30,591 nucleotides of DNA from CAYWFP01 sp964457365 (GTDB lineage: Bacteria; Planctomycetota; SZUA-567), in contig CAYWFP010000047.1 of assembly GCA_964457365.1 (NCBI GenBank), forward strand, positions 1 through 30,591, in the 5' to 3' direction. This document shows positions 14,994-23,793 of the stretch, piece after piece. The notes below the pieces were generated by a model, which did no database searches, had not been told where the DNA came from, and saw only the letters and a list, made by a program, of their open reading frames with translations. Position 1 is the first letter of the stretch. The number at the start of each line of letters is the position of its first letter. The position numbers were made by a program, and so were the translations under genes.

Positions 14994-16247
14994 ATGCGGC
15001 GCGGCCCGCGCGACAGACGATGCGACACCGAAGACGCGGACGAGACGCCGCTGACGGTGACGCAGTTGACCCGACAGATCAAGTCCACGCTGGAAAGCCT
15101 GCCGCGCGTGCTGCTGGAGGGCGAGATCGGCTCGCTGACCCGCGCGCGCTCGGGACACCTGTACCTCACGCTCAAGGACGGGAACGCCGTCATCGACGTG
15201 GTCATGTGGCGCAGCGCCGCGACGCGGCTGCGTTTCGAGCCGGCCGAGGGCGAGAAAGTGCTCGTGCGCGGCGAATTGAGCGTCTACGAACCCCGCGGAC
15301 GATATCAGCTCATCGCTTCTTCGATGCGCCCCGTCGGCGCGGGCGACCTGCAGGCGAAGTTCGAACGACTGGTCGAACAGTTGCGCGCGGAAGGCCTCTT
15401 CGAGCCGACTCATAAAAAGGCGCTGCCGCCCATGCCCCGCACCGTCGGCGTCGTCACCAGCGCCACCGGCGCGGCGGTGCGCGACATCGTCAAGGTGCTG
15501 AAGAAACGCGCGCCCGGCGTGCGCGTGGTCGTCTCGCCGTGCGTGGTGCAGGGGAAGGAAGCGATCCCGCAGATCGTCGCCGCGCTGGAGCGGATCGACC
15601 GCTGGGGCGAATGCGACGTGCTCATCGTCGGCCGCGGCGGCGGGTCGCTCGAGGACTTGTGGGCGTTCAACGAGGAACTGGTCGCGCGGGCGGTTTTCAA
15701 CTGCCGCACGCCGGTGGTCTCCGCCGTCGGCCACGAGGTCGACCTCAGCGTCTGCGACCTGGTGGCGGATCTGCGCGCGGCCACCCCCTCGGAGGCCGCG
15801 GAGATCGTCGCGCCAGATCTGCGCGCGGTGCGGCACCATATCGTACGGCTGGAGCGGACGCTCTCGCAGGCGCTTCGCGGTCGCATCCGCGAGGCGAAGC
15901 TGCGACTGCGGTCTCTGCTGCGCGCGGCGGTGTTGCGCAAGCCGCTGGATCTGTTGCGCCGGCGTCAGCAGCAGATGGATGAAACGCTGGCGAACCTGAC
16001 CGAGGCGGTGCACGACGGTCTCGACGGTCGCCGCCAGTCGCTGCATCTGGCCGCCGCGCGACTGGAAGCCTTGTCGCCGCTGGGGGTGCTCGCGCGCGGG
16101 TACAGCGTGACGCTGACCGAATCGAACGAGGTAATCCACGAAGTCGAACAGGCGCCGGTGGGCAGTATCCTGCGGACGCGACTTCAACGCGGCGCAATCC
16201 GCTCGCGGGTCACGGAGATCGAAGTCGAGGGCGAAACGCTTGCATGA
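14994..16247 (+). CDS. xseA: exodeoxyribonuclease VII large subunit
   Basis: The catalytic subunit of exonuclease VII, which degrades single-stranded DNA from both ends and works in repair and recombination clean-up. Its 417 aa includes an N-terminal OB fold (about 20-115; LEGEIGSLTRARSGHLYLTL). The catalytic domain has VGVVTSATGAAVRDI, IVGRGGGSLEDLWAFNEE and AVGHEVDLSVCDLVAD. A long coiled-coil region rich in Arg and Leu follows (about 270-350), then a short tail (VLARGYSVTL). I chose the ATG at 14994, with GAGGAG 6 nt before it. A TTG further up overlaps the promoter. The small-subunit gene follows after 43 nt. Confidence 0.95.
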   Translation: MRRGPRDRRCDTEDADETPLTVTQLTRQIKSTLESLPRVLLEGEIGSLTRARSGHLYLTLKDGNAVIDVVMWRSAATRLRFEPAEGEKVLVRGELSVYEPRGRYQLIASSMRPVGAGDLQAKFERLVEQLRAEGLFEPTHKKALPPMPRTVGVVTSATGAAVRDIVKVLKKRAPGVRVVVSPCVVQGKEAIPQIVAALERIDRWGECDVLIVGRGGGSLEDLWAFNEELVARAVFNCRTPVVSAVGHEVDLSVCDLVADLRAATPSEAAEIVAPDLRAVRHHIVRLERTLSQALRGRIREAKLRLRSLLRAAVLRKPLDLLRRRQQQMDETLANLTEAVHDGLDGRRQSLHLAAARLEALSPLGVLARGYSVTLTESNEVIHEVEQAPVGSILRTRLQRGAIRSRVTEIEVEGETLA

Positions 16248-16268
16248 GCGGGGCGCTTCGCCGACAAT
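16240..16268 (+). promoter_or_regulatory. possible internal promoter for xseB-ispA-dxs-nadK
   Basis: TTGCAT (16240-16245) and GACAAT (16263-16268) are 17 nt apart, overlapping the end of xseA. Both boxes are moderate matches. It would add transcription of the genes from xseB onward. Confidence 0.33.
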
Positions 16269-16290
16269 GGGCTGACAAAGGACGGGAGCC

Positions 16291-16548
16291 ATGGGAAAGC
16301 GTAAGGCCAGGGATTTCGAGGCGCTGTTGCAGGAGACCGAGGAGATCGTCGACAACCTCGAGAGCGGCGAACTCTCGCTCGACGCGGCGCTGAAGAAATA
16401 CGAGCAGGGAATCGAAAACCTGCGCCAGTGCGCGCAACTCATCGGCGATGCCGAGGAGAAGGTGAAGCTGTTGATCGAGAAGAGCGAGGGCGTCTTCGAA
16501 CTCGAGGACTTCGACGAGAGCGATCTGGACGAGAGCGAAGACGACTGA
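16291..16548 (+). CDS. xseB: exodeoxyribonuclease VII small subunit
   Basis: An 85-aa helical protein that binds several copies to each XseA. The family signature is clear: FEALLQETEEIVDNLESGEL then SLDAALKKYEQGIENL (about residues 9-44). The C-terminus is strongly acidic (about 68-85, ending DESEDD), longer and more acidic than in enteric bacteria. The ATG at 16291 follows GGGAG. The stop shares its A with the ATG of ispA (TGATG). The xseA-xseB-ispA-dxs order is common in bacteria and supports all four calls. Confidence 0.94.
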   Translation: MGKRKARDFEALLQETEEIVDNLESGELSLDAALKKYEQGIENLRQCAQLIGDAEEKVKLLIEKSEGVFELEDFDESDLDESEDD

Positions 16549-17420
16549 TGGACCGGCTGTTCCGTTACATGGACGAGCGCGTGCCACGGATCAACGAAGC
16601 GCTCGACAAAGTGCTGCCGCACGAGGAAGTGAATCCCGGCGTATTGCACGAGGCGATGCGCTACGCCGTCCTGGGCAAGGGCAAACGCATCCGGCCGCTT
16701 CTGGTCCTGATGAGCAATGCCTGCTGCGGCGGAGCGGAGGAGAGCGCCTTGCCGGCCGCGTGCGCGCTGGAATTGACGCATACGTATAGCCTCGTCCACG
16801 ACGATCTGCCGGCGATGGACGACGACGACCTGCGCCGGGGCAAGCTCTCCTGTCACAAAGCCTTCAGCGAAGCCATCGCCATTCTCGCCGGCGACGCGCT
16901 GCAGGCCATGGCCTTTGACCTGCTGGGTGCATCGTATCCGCCCGCTGTCGCCGCGCCGGCCTGTCACGCCCTGGCTTCGGCGGTGGGCCCCGCGGGCATG
17001 GTCGGCGGACAGGTGCTGGATCTGGAAGGCGAGGGCAAGGCGCTGGAACTCGAACAGGTCGGGGCGATTCACCTGCGGAAGACCGGCGCGTTGATCGCCG
17101 CGGCCTGTACGATCGGCGGCCTGGTCGGTGGCGCGGACGAGGAGCAACTCGCGGCGCTTCAACGCTATGCCCATGCTTTCGGATTGGCCTTTCAGATCAT
17201 CGACGACGTCCTCGATGTCTCCTCCACCAGCGAGGAACTGGGCAAGACCGCCGGCAAGGACGCCGCGGCGGAGAAATCAACCTATGCTTCGCTCCTCGGT
17301 GTGCAAAAAGCCGGGAAGCTGGCGAAGGATCGGGCACGCGAAGCGAAAAACAGTATCAAGGCGTTCGGGCCCGAGGCGTTGATGCTGCGCCTGTTGGCCG
17401 ATTACATAGTCGAGCGTTGA
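16548..17420 (+). CDS. ispA: polyprenyl (farnesyl/geranylgeranyl) diphosphate synthase
   Basis: It condenses isopentenyl diphosphate with allylic diphosphates. The two Asp-rich motifs are HDDLPAMDDDDLRRG (about residues 84-98) and QIIDDVLDV (about 216-224), with GKRIRP for substrate binding. Its 290 aa is usual for farnesyl or geranylgeranyl diphosphate synthases, and product length cannot be settled by eye. I chose the ATG at 16548, which overlaps the xseB stop. It sits 25 nt ahead of dxs, which makes the first intermediate of the same pathway. Confidence 0.93.
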   Translation: MDRLFRYMDERVPRINEALDKVLPHEEVNPGVLHEAMRYAVLGKGKRIRPLLVLMSNACCGGAEESALPAACALELTHTYSLVHDDLPAMDDDDLRRGKLSCHKAFSEAIAILAGDALQAMAFDLLGASYPPAVAAPACHALASAVGPAGMVGGQVLDLEGEGKALELEQVGAIHLRKTGALIAAACTIGGLVGGADEEQLAALQRYAHAFGLAFQIIDDVLDVSSTSEELGKTAGKDAAAEKSTYASLLGVQKAGKLAKDRAREAKNSIKAFGPEALMLRLLADYIVER

Positions 17421-17445
17421 GACCCGCAAGCGAAGGGAGGCGCGA

Positions 17446-19353
17446 TTGTCCACCCCGCTCTTGAATGCCGTGCGGTCGCCGCAGGACCTGCGCCCCCTGA
17501 CCCAGGCGCAACTCGCCGACCTGGCGCAGGAGATCCGCAGCGTCATCACCGACGTGGTCGGCCGCAACGGCGGTCATCTCGCCAGTAACCTCGGTATCGT
17601 CGACCTGACGCTGGCGCTGCACCGGGTCTACGATTTCCGCACCGACCGCCTCGTCTTCGACGTCGGGCACCAGTGCTATGCGCACAAGTTGATCACCGGC
17701 CGGCGCGCGCGATTCGCGACACTGCGGCAGCACGGCGGCATCACCGGTTTTCCCAATCCGCGCGAGAGCGAGTGCGATCCGTTCGTCTGCGGCCATGCCA
17801 GCACCAGTATTTCCAGTGCGCTCGGGCTTGCCGCCGCCGCACGCCTTCGTCGCCGGGAGGAGCACGTCGTAGCCCTCGTCGGCGACGGGGCTATCGGCGG
17901 CGGGCTCTGTTTCGAGGCGATCAACCATGCCGGCCACGCGCAGGAAAATCTCCTCGTCATCCTTAACGACAACGAGATGTCGATCGCCCGCACCGTCGGC
18001 GCGTTGTCGAATTACCTGACCGAGATCCGCTCGCGTCCCGGTACGGCCAGGTTGCGCGAGGATATCCACGCGGTTTTCAACAGCATTCCTCTCATCGGGC
18101 ACCAACTCGACTGGTTGCAGGAGCGGCTGCTCGAGGCGATCAAGCATCGCACCGACGCGAGCGTTCTCTTCGAGTCGCTGGGGTTCCGCTACTTCGGGCC
18201 GGTGGACGGTCACGATATCGCCGCGCTCGAGCACGAACTGGGCAACTTGAAACAGCTCCCCGGGCCGCGCTTCCTGCACGTGGTCACCAGCAAGGGTCGC
18301 GGCGTCGAGGCCGCGGCGGCGGATCCGGAGACCTATCACTCGGCAGTACCGTTCGAGGTGCGCGGATGCGGCGAGATCGTCCCGCGCGATGACAAGAAAC
18401 AGAGCTTCACCGACCTTTTCGTCGATCACTTGATCGACTGCGCCCGCAGCGACGAAACGATTGTCGCGCTGACCGCGGCCATGCCCGCGGGCACCGGTGT
18501 CAAGCGCCTCGCCGAGGTGTTTCCCGAACGCTTCATCGATGTCGGTATCTGCGAGGCCCACTGCGTCACCTTCGCCGGTGCGCTGGCACGCGCGGGGATG
18601 AAGCCGGTGGTGGCGATCTACTCCACCTTCCTGCAGCGCGGGTACGACCAGATAATCCACGACATCGCGGTGCAGCCGGACCTGGGCGTCGTCTTCGCGC
18701 TCGACCGTGCCGGACTCGTCGGCGCCGACGGACCGACGCATCACGGCGTCTTCGATATCGCCTACCTGCGGCATATTCCCGGGCTGACGCTGATGGCTCC
18801 GCGCGATGGCGAAGAGCTGCGCCGGATGCTCGACTTCGCCCTGACCATGAAGACTTCGGTGGCGCTGCGCTATCCTCGCACCAAGGTGCCCAACGGCGCG
18901 TTGCCGCGGGAACGTACGCCGCTGGCGCTGGGCCGTAGCGAAACCTTGCGTACCGGCACCGACGGCACCATACTGGCCTACGGCCGCATGGTCGCGCCGT
19001 CCCTGCGCGCGGCGGAGCAGGCGGCGGGGCGCGGAGTCGATCTGAGCGTGGTCAACGCGCGTTTCGCCAAGCCTCTGGACGAAGAGGCGATTCTCGTGGC
19101 CGCCGGCCGGTCTCCGCTTCTCGTCACCGTCGAGGACCATGCGCTCGCCGGCGGCTTCGGCAGCGCCGTCGGGGAACTTTTGCTCGACAAGGGCGTCCCC
19201 TGCCGGCTGGTGCGGATCGGCATTCCGGACCGTTTTGTCGAACATGGCCGGATCGACGAACTGGACAAGCAACTCGGACTCGACGTTCCCGGTCTGGTCG
19301 AGCGTTTTCTGCGTGCGGCCCGGGCGGACGACGCGGCGAGAAGGGCGGTCTGA
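17446..19353 (+). CDS. dxs: 1-deoxy-D-xylulose-5-phosphate synthase
   Basis: A thiamine-diphosphate enzyme that makes DXP from pyruvate and glyceraldehyde 3-phosphate, the first step of the MEP isoprenoid pathway and a source for thiamine and pyridoxal. Visible motifs include GHLASNLGIVDLTLALH, DVGHQCYAHKLITGR, the ThDP-binding GDGAIGGGLCFEAIN through NDNEMSI, DGPTHHGVFD and, near the end, EDHALAGGFGSAVGE. Its 635 aa is the normal length. It starts at TTG 17446. The choice is decided by GGGAGG 6 nt upstream and the N-terminus that follows. The stop overlaps nadK (TGATG). Confidence 0.96.
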   Translation: MSTPLLNAVRSPQDLRPLTQAQLADLAQEIRSVITDVVGRNGGHLASNLGIVDLTLALHRVYDFRTDRLVFDVGHQCYAHKLITGRRARFATLRQHGGITGFPNPRESECDPFVCGHASTSISSALGLAAAARLRRREEHVVALVGDGAIGGGLCFEAINHAGHAQENLLVILNDNEMSIARTVGALSNYLTEIRSRPGTARLREDIHAVFNSIPLIGHQLDWLQERLLEAIKHRTDASVLFESLGFRYFGPVDGHDIAALEHELGNLKQLPGPRFLHVVTSKGRGVEAAAADPETYHSAVPFEVRGCGEIVPRDDKKQSFTDLFVDHLIDCARSDETIVALTAAMPAGTGVKRLAEVFPERFIDVGICEAHCVTFAGALARAGMKPVVAIYSTFLQRGYDQIIHDIAVQPDLGVVFALDRAGLVGADGPTHHGVFDIAYLRHIPGLTLMAPRDGEELRRMLDFALTMKTSVALRYPRTKVPNGALPRERTPLALGRSETLRTGTDGTILAYGRMVAPSLRAAEQAAGRGVDLSVVNARFAKPLDEEAILVAAGRSPLLVTVEDHALAGGFGSAVGELLLDKGVPCRLVRIGIPDRFVEHGRIDELDKQLGLDVPGLVERFLRAARADDAARRAV

Positions 19354-20207
19354 TGCGACAAGTCCTGCTGGTGGCCAATCTGCAGAAAGACGGCGCGGAA
19401 GAGGAGATCCGCATTGCCCGCCGCGTGCTCGAAGGACGCGCCGAGATCCTCGATACCGTCACCGATCCGCAGGTCGATCTGAGCGACTGCGATGCCGAGA
19501 TGGTCGTGGTCTTCGGCGGCGACGGAACGGTTTTGAATGTGGTCCAGCGCCTGGGTGAAAACGAGCCGTTGATGTTGACGGTCAATTTCGGCCGACTCGG
19601 GTTTCTCGCCGAGGTATTGCCGGAAGAACTCGAGACCATGCTCGAACGCGTTCTGAACGGGCATTACCGCGTCAGCGAGCGGATGTTGCTGCACGGACGG
19701 TTGATGGAGAACGGCGAGGAGCGCTGGCACGGGCATGCGCTGAACGAGATCACCGTCGCCGCCTCGTGTCCGGTGCGCATGGTGCAGATGGTCGCCCGCG
19801 TCGACGGCAAGCTCCTGACAAGGCTCGCCAGCGACGGACTGATCGTCTCGACGCCGACCGGGTCGACCGCCTACGCGCTCTCGGCCGGCGGGCCGGTGCT
19901 CAACCCGGAGCTTCATGCCATGTTGCTGGTGCCGATCTGCCCGCACTTTCTGGCCAACAGACCGCTGGTGCTGAGCGAGAACGAGGTGTTGACTGTCAGC
20001 CTGCTCGACAACGGCCCGCTCCAGATCGTCTGCGACGGGCAGGTTGTCGGACAACTCGGCCCCGAAGCCTGGATGGAGATGAAGTGTTCGCGTCGCGTGG
20101 TACGCATGATCTGCGGCGAAAGCCTCGGCCGCTACGACATACTCCGCGCAAAACTCGGCTGGGGTGGCGAAAACTGCGACCACGGCAACCCGGCCCTCTC
20201 CGAGTAG
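19353..20207 (+). CDS. nadK: NAD kinase
   Basis: It phosphorylates NAD to NADP. Its 284 aa carries the ATP site VVFGGDGTVLN, the substrate motif LNEITV and STPTGSTAYALSAGGP, all in the right order. It begins within the dxs stop. NADPH is consumed by the MEP pathway step after Dxs, and NAD(P)H repair is represented by the epimerase at 25451, but a regulatory link is only inference. It ends the plus-strand operon. No hairpin plus T-run follows within the AT-rich 263-nt gap to the next gene. Confidence 0.94.
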   Translation: MRQVLLVANLQKDGAEEEIRIARRVLEGRAEILDTVTDPQVDLSDCDAEMVVVFGGDGTVLNVVQRLGENEPLMLTVNFGRLGFLAEVLPEELETMLERVLNGHYRVSERMLLHGRLMENGEERWHGHALNEITVAASCPVRMVQMVARVDGKLLTRLASDGLIVSTPTGSTAYALSAGGPVLNPELHAMLLVPICPHFLANRPLVLSENEVLTVSLLDNGPLQIVCDGQVVGQLGPEAWMEMKCSRRVVRMICGESLGRYDILRAKLGWGGENCDHGNPALSE

Positions 20208-20237
20208 AGTGCTCCGCGCCTTGTTTATCTATAAAAG

Positions 20238-20250
20238 CGTATCCGATACG
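20238..20250. promoter_or_regulatory. short perfect palindrome, possible operator
   Basis: CGTATC-C-GATACG has 6-bp arms around one base. It sits alone in the AT-rich gap between nadK and the CHAD gene, about 130 nt before the CHAD promoter. It could be a repressor site or chance. Confidence 0.2.
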
Positions 20251-20383
20251 GCGCATAATGATGCCGTGGCCTGCAATATGGCTCTGTCTGGCGTGCTATT
20301 TGTTTTTTTAACGTGTAAACAGAAAAGGTATCCTCGACTCAAAGCGAATTGCTTCCGATAAATTTCATGCTCCAACTCTCGAC

Positions 20384-20412
20384 TTGACGGTGCCATAGAG
20401 TATGATTATTAG
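20384..20412 (+). promoter_or_regulatory. promoter for the CHAD gene
   Basis: TTGACG (20384-20389) and TATTAG (20407-20412) are 17 nt apart, giving a leader of about 50 nt before the ATG at 20471. Confidence 0.45.
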
Positions 20413-20470
20413 GGAAATGTTATTTATTCTTGGTTGTGGGTTAATACTTGATGAGTAAAGGAACGCGCAC

Positions 20471-21439
20471 ATGGCTTATCGCTTCGTGGCGAATCAGAGC
20501 GTAGCGCAGAATATTCGCCGCATCGCTCGTGAGCAGATCGACGAGGCGGTGACAATGCTGACCGACACGAATGTCGACCGCGAGGAAGCGGTGCATCAGG
20601 TCCGGACGCAATGCAAGCGACTGCGCGCCCTGATCCGTCTGGCGCGCGCGGAGCTCGATTTCGTCTACAAGCGGGAGAATCGCTGTTTTCGCGATGCGGC
20701 ACGCCAACTCTCTACGGTGCGCGACGCCGACGTTATGATCAAAACCTTCGACTGGCTGCGCAAGCAGCACGCCACGCATCTGAATCAGCCGGCCTACCGC
20801 CCGGTCCGTCGCGAGCTGATGCGCCGCCGCAACGAACTGGCCGAGAATGAAGAAGGATTGAGCGGATCGATCGAGAAAGCCGTGAACGAATTGCGCCAGG
20901 CGCGCCAACGGGTGCGCAAGTGGCCGTTTCTGTACGACGGCTTCTGCTCGTTGGCGCCGGGATTGAAGTTGATTTACCGCCAGGGTCGCGCCACCATGCG
21001 CCGCGCGCGCAACCGCCCCGGCGGCGAGAATTATCACGAGTGGCGCAAGAACGTGAAATATCTCATGTACCACGTGCAGCTTCTGGGCGATATCTGGCCG
21101 ACGACGATGAAGACCCTGCGCGGGGAGTTGCGCGAACTCGCCACCTGCCTCGGCCGCGACCACGATCTGGTGGTGCTGCGCGATCTGCTGCTACTCGAGC
21201 CCGACGCCTTCGGTGCGGCCGAGCGCGCGCGCGTAATCGTCGAGTTGATCGACGAGTCCCTGGCGGAGCTGCGGCCGGCGAGCCACAAACTCGGCGAACG
21301 GGTCTATGCCGAGAAGCCCGCGGCGTTTCTGCAGCGCGTCGAGGCGTATTGGGACGTCTGGCAGAGCGATTTCGCCGGCGACGTGACCCCGATGCCGCAA
21401 ACAGCCGACAAGCCGCTCGCGGCGGTCAAGAGCGCATGA
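20471..21439 (+). CDS. CHAD-domain protein (putative polyphosphate-binding)
   Basis: A single 322-aa, highly basic, all-helical CHAD domain with its conserved histidines: EEAVHQVRTQCKRLRALIRL (about residues 38-57) in the first repeat and NYHEWRKNVKYLMYHVQLL (about 189-207) in the second, plus LGRDHDL. CHAD proteins bind inorganic polyphosphate and often sit with ppk or CYTH genes (family knowledge). Neither is present here. No signal peptide is seen. The ATG at 20471 has AAAGGA about 9 nt upstream. It has its own promoter and converges on the solute-binding protein gene with a 39-nt gap that lacks an obvious terminator. Confidence 0.88.
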   Translation: MAYRFVANQSVAQNIRRIAREQIDEAVTMLTDTNVDREEAVHQVRTQCKRLRALIRLARAELDFVYKRENRCFRDAARQLSTVRDADVMIKTFDWLRKQHATHLNQPAYRPVRRELMRRRNELAENEEGLSGSIEKAVNELRQARQRVRKWPFLYDGFCSLAPGLKLIYRQGRATMRRARNRPGGENYHEWRKNVKYLMYHVQLLGDIWPTTMKTLRGELRELATCLGRDHDLVVLRDLLLLEPDAFGAAERARVIVELIDESLAELRPASHKLGERVYAEKPAAFLQRVEAYWDVWQSDFAGDVTPMPQTADKPLAAVKSA

Positions 21440-21478
21440 ATATCGCATTCCTTCAGGCGTGATCGGCACAGGCGGCAT

Positions 21479-22294
21479 TCACCGCTTGCGCTCGAGCGCG
21501 GCCAGCTCCTCGAAGTACTCCTGGATCATGCGCTTGTGCTCGCCTTCATCGATCAGCGCCTTGAGAGAAGATTCCAACTCCTGCCGCTCCTCCCGCCACG
21601 ACGACTTGCGCGAGAGAGTGAAATAGACTTCCAACGGCTTGTCGTACCGATAGGGCGCCTTGGCGACTTTTTCGCCCAGATACTCTGTCAACACGTGATA
21701 ATCGCCGCTATTCTCGGTAATGACCAGCGCGTCGATGCGTTTGGCCAGCAGTTGCTGGAAGAGCAGCGGATCGTCGGCGGACTCGAATTTCTGCAGCTTC
21801 CTGTCATTGTCGAAACGCGCGAAGTAACTCGCGCCGCGCAACACGCCGATACGCAGATCGCTTAAATCCTCGTAACGTGTCAGCTCTTTCGCCTCGTCCG
21901 CGCGCAAATAAAACGCCTTGGTGGATTTGCGCTGGTATGGCGGCTCCAGGTAGGCCATGTATTCTTCGCGCTCGGGTCGACGCAGAACGCTGCTCAGCAG
22001 ATCGAGCTTGCCGTCCTCCATCAGCTTGAGCAGTCGATTGAAAGGGGCCTGAGTGAAGACGATTTCGATACCGTGGGGCTCGAGCCAGGCGCGCAGGAGC
22101 GCCACGTCGATTCCCTTGGCGCCGCCGTCTTCGGCGGCGTACTTCCAGGGCGGAAAGTCGTTGAGGCCGACACGGATGATCTTGTCCCCGCCCGTGCCGA
22201 TGGAGGGGAAGAGGCAGAGAACAAGCACGAGCAAAGCGACAAATCGAATCGGCATCGGCGGTCTTTTCAAGACAGAATTTCGTACGATCTCCAT
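21479..22294 (-). CDS. extracellular solute-binding protein, family 3 type
   Basis: A 271-aa periplasmic binding protein. After a signal peptide (hydrophobic core FVALLVLVLCLFP) the mature protein starts near KIIRVGLNDFPPWKY, the usual first strand of SBP_bac_3 proteins, and continues with FNRLLKLMEDGKLDLLSSV and FQQLLAKRIDALVI. Amino acids or similar small polar ligands are typical of this family, but none can be named. No permease or ATPase gene is near, so it is an orphan or serves a distant transporter or sensor. Two starts are possible: ATG 22294, or ATG 22255, which gives a compact signal peptide (MPIRFVALL). Neither has a clear Shine-Dalgarno. Confidence 0.82.
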   Translation of the reverse strand: MEIVRNSVLKRPPMPIRFVALLVLVLCLFPSIGTGGDKIIRVGLNDFPPWKYAAEDGGAKGIDVALLRAWLEPHGIEIVFTQAPFNRLLKLMEDGKLDLLSSVLRRPEREEYMAYLEPPYQRKSTKAFYLRADEAKELTRYEDLSDLRIGVLRGASYFARFDNDRKLQKFESADDPLLFQQLLAKRIDALVITENSGDYHVLTEYLGEKVAKAPYRYDKPLEVYFTLSRKSSWREERQELESSLKALIDEGEHKRMIQEYFEELAALERKR

Positions 22295-22450
22295 TATGGA
22301 TTCTACAAGCGAGACCGAGACGGGACAAATGAAAAGCGGATTAGGAAAGCGTCAAATTCGAACGAGGCCCGTTCCACCGCCAGGCGAACCGGAATGCGGT
22401 GCGCCATCGAGCGCGAAGGCCACGCCTATCCGGTCGCGGCGCGGCACGGT

Positions 22451-22945
22451 TCAACGCGGCTCCAACACGATTCCCCGCCGCTCCAGCAGGCTGCCCTCCT
22501 GGAGGTACAGGTTCAAGCGCGCCTTGACATGGGCAATGACGGCTTCGCTCTCGGCGATGCGGCTGGCCACCAGATCCCGTTGGGCCTGCGCTACGAGGAT
22601 GCCGGTGGACTTGCCGACTCGGAACTTCTCGGTCTCCGACCGCAACGCTTCCTCCCGGTGCTTGCGCATGGCCTTGGTCGCCTCGATCTGTTCGGCGGTT
22701 CGCTGAATCTCCAGGTAGGCCGTACGCACGTCCACCTGCGCCAGGTCCTCGAGGTTGCGCAACGCCTCTTTCACTTGCCGCAACGAAAGCTTGCTGATCT
22801 CGTGCGCCGCGCGTTCGTTCCGATGCCCCAGAGCGTATTCGAGGTTCAGGCCCATCTCGACGTTGCCGGTATCGCCGTGCCGATCCCGGTTGGTCGAACC
22901 GAAGGAGTTGGCATATCGAAGATGCGTTTCGCATCGTGTTTCCTT
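22451..22945 (-). pseudogene. 3' remnant of a TolC-family outer membrane efflux protein
   Basis: The readable frame gives about 164 residues matching only the C-terminal part of a TolC-type protein: GLNLEYALGHRNERAA, then VRTAYLEIQRTAEQI, KFRVGKST, QRDLVASRIAESE and the end GSLLERRGI. TolC proteins are about 400-480 aa and need a signal peptide, so the first half is missing. The homology runs upstream of the first ATG (22855) through RYANSFGSTNRDRHGDTG to about 22925 and then meets a stop at 22946-22948. That argues for truncation rather than a short gene. No membrane-fusion or pump gene lies nearby. Confidence 0.72.
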
Positions 22946-23321
22946 TCAGTTCTACGCGTAACGCAAAACGCCGATTGGGTCAAGACGGGCAGCATGCCGG
23001 GCATGAAGATAGTAGATAAATATCGTCTGTGGATTCGGGCAGATACCTTCCCGGGTTACCGCTCTCGCTTGCCTGGGAATCGTTGCGAGGCCGAGATTGG
23101 CGAATTGGCGCGATGCCAGGTTTGCCCAAGACACGTGTCGGACAAACGGTTGCCACCACGGAAATCGAATCCTGGAGCCGCCGGTACCGTATGCCTCCTT
23201 GGCCGGAATAACCCGCCGGCAGCGCAGCTCTACAGCGTCAGAACATGCTCTCGCATCTGGGCAATCGGAATGCGGAGATGCCCATGCGTCGTAATCAGTC
23301 TTCGTCGCCGGTGGCGTCGCA
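22946..23321. other. stretch with no recognisable gene, likely decayed DNA
   Basis: Frames open here on both strands, but none gives a protein-like sequence, a ribosome site or a family motif. It lies between two broken genes and is probably debris from insertion and deletion. Just after the transposase stop, the same frame still reads C-D-A-T-G-D-E-D (23298-23321), which looks like more eroded transposase. Confidence 0.5.
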
Positions 23322-23678
23322 TTACTGCCGCTGCGCGCCCGGCGTCTTGTTGCCTTTCTTGGCGAACGCGTCTTCGTCGATGACGGCAACGGCGTTTTCG
23401 TCGGCATGATCGCGCATGAGGATCTCTCGCTGGCGGCGCGAGACCGCGCGCTCGTCCCACAGATGGGTGGCGAGGAATTTCTGCAGCGTCCCGGACGGCA
23501 CGCCCGCCGCGAAGGCAATCGGCTCGACGCTCTTGCGCTCCAGGTCGCCGACCTGCCCGCCGACGCAGGTCGCCAGGCGCCGACGGCTGGGCCAGATCTT
23601 GACGCAGTCGTCGAAGCGAGAAAGAAAGCGGGTCGGATTTCGCCGCATCGCCTGCAGACCCTTGAGATCGATGGCCAT
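23322..23678 (-). pseudogene. truncated IS701-type DDE transposase
   Basis: A 118-aa piece of a transposase that is normally about 400 aa. It shows LERKSVEPIAFAAGVPSGTL, then KFLATHLWDE, and the first catalytic Asp in AVIDEDAFAKKGNKTPGAQR, the usual I-D-E-x-x-F-x-K-K-G segment. It then stops at TAA (23322-23324), where relatives continue with Y/H-CG. The other two acidic residues of the DDE triad are absent. The start at 23678 has AAGGAG 6 nt upstream. I could not find terminal inverted repeats. It is almost certainly inactive and marks a past insertion beside the parA operon. Confidence 0.75.
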
Positions 23679-23733
23679 ACCATCTCCTTCGGGGTTCAAC
23701 CAAAACCGTATTTCCCCGAAGACGAGAAACGGG

Positions 23734-23762
23734 TTGCCAACCTCCATCGGATCTGTTCTACT
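23734..23762 (+). promoter_or_regulatory. possible promoter for the parA operon
   Basis: TTGCCA (23734-23739) and TCTACT (23757-23762) are 17 nt apart, about 30 nt before the ATG at 23794. A lone TTGACA at 23770-23775 has no matching -10 in front of the gene. Confidence 0.33.
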
Positions 23763-23793
23763 TGTGCTTTTGACAGTAAACAGGGACAGGTCG

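Noticed and set aside
14934..17174. Long minus-strand open frame (about 746 codons)
   Set aside because: Antisense to xseA, xseB and ispA, which are all secure. It arises from codon bias.
17356..19272. Long minus-strand open frame opposite dxs
   Set aside because: Shadow of dxs, with no protein-like features.
20208..20470. tRNA, small RNA or small gene in the AT-rich gap after nadK
   Set aside because: No cloverleaf, no T-loop consensus and no ribosome-site-led frame. Only the palindrome and the CHAD promoter stand out.
22320..22450. tRNA-like GGTTCAA near 22445
   Set aside because: The surrounding bases cannot form acceptor, D or anticodon stems.
22952..23683. 243-codon minus-strand frame over the decayed region
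   Set aside because: It is out of frame with the transposase match, Arg/Ser/Pro-rich at its start, and has no motif.
23770..23775. TTGACA just before parA as a -35 box
   Set aside because: A -10 at normal spacing would fall on the start codon, so the TTGCCA/TCTACT pair upstream fits better.
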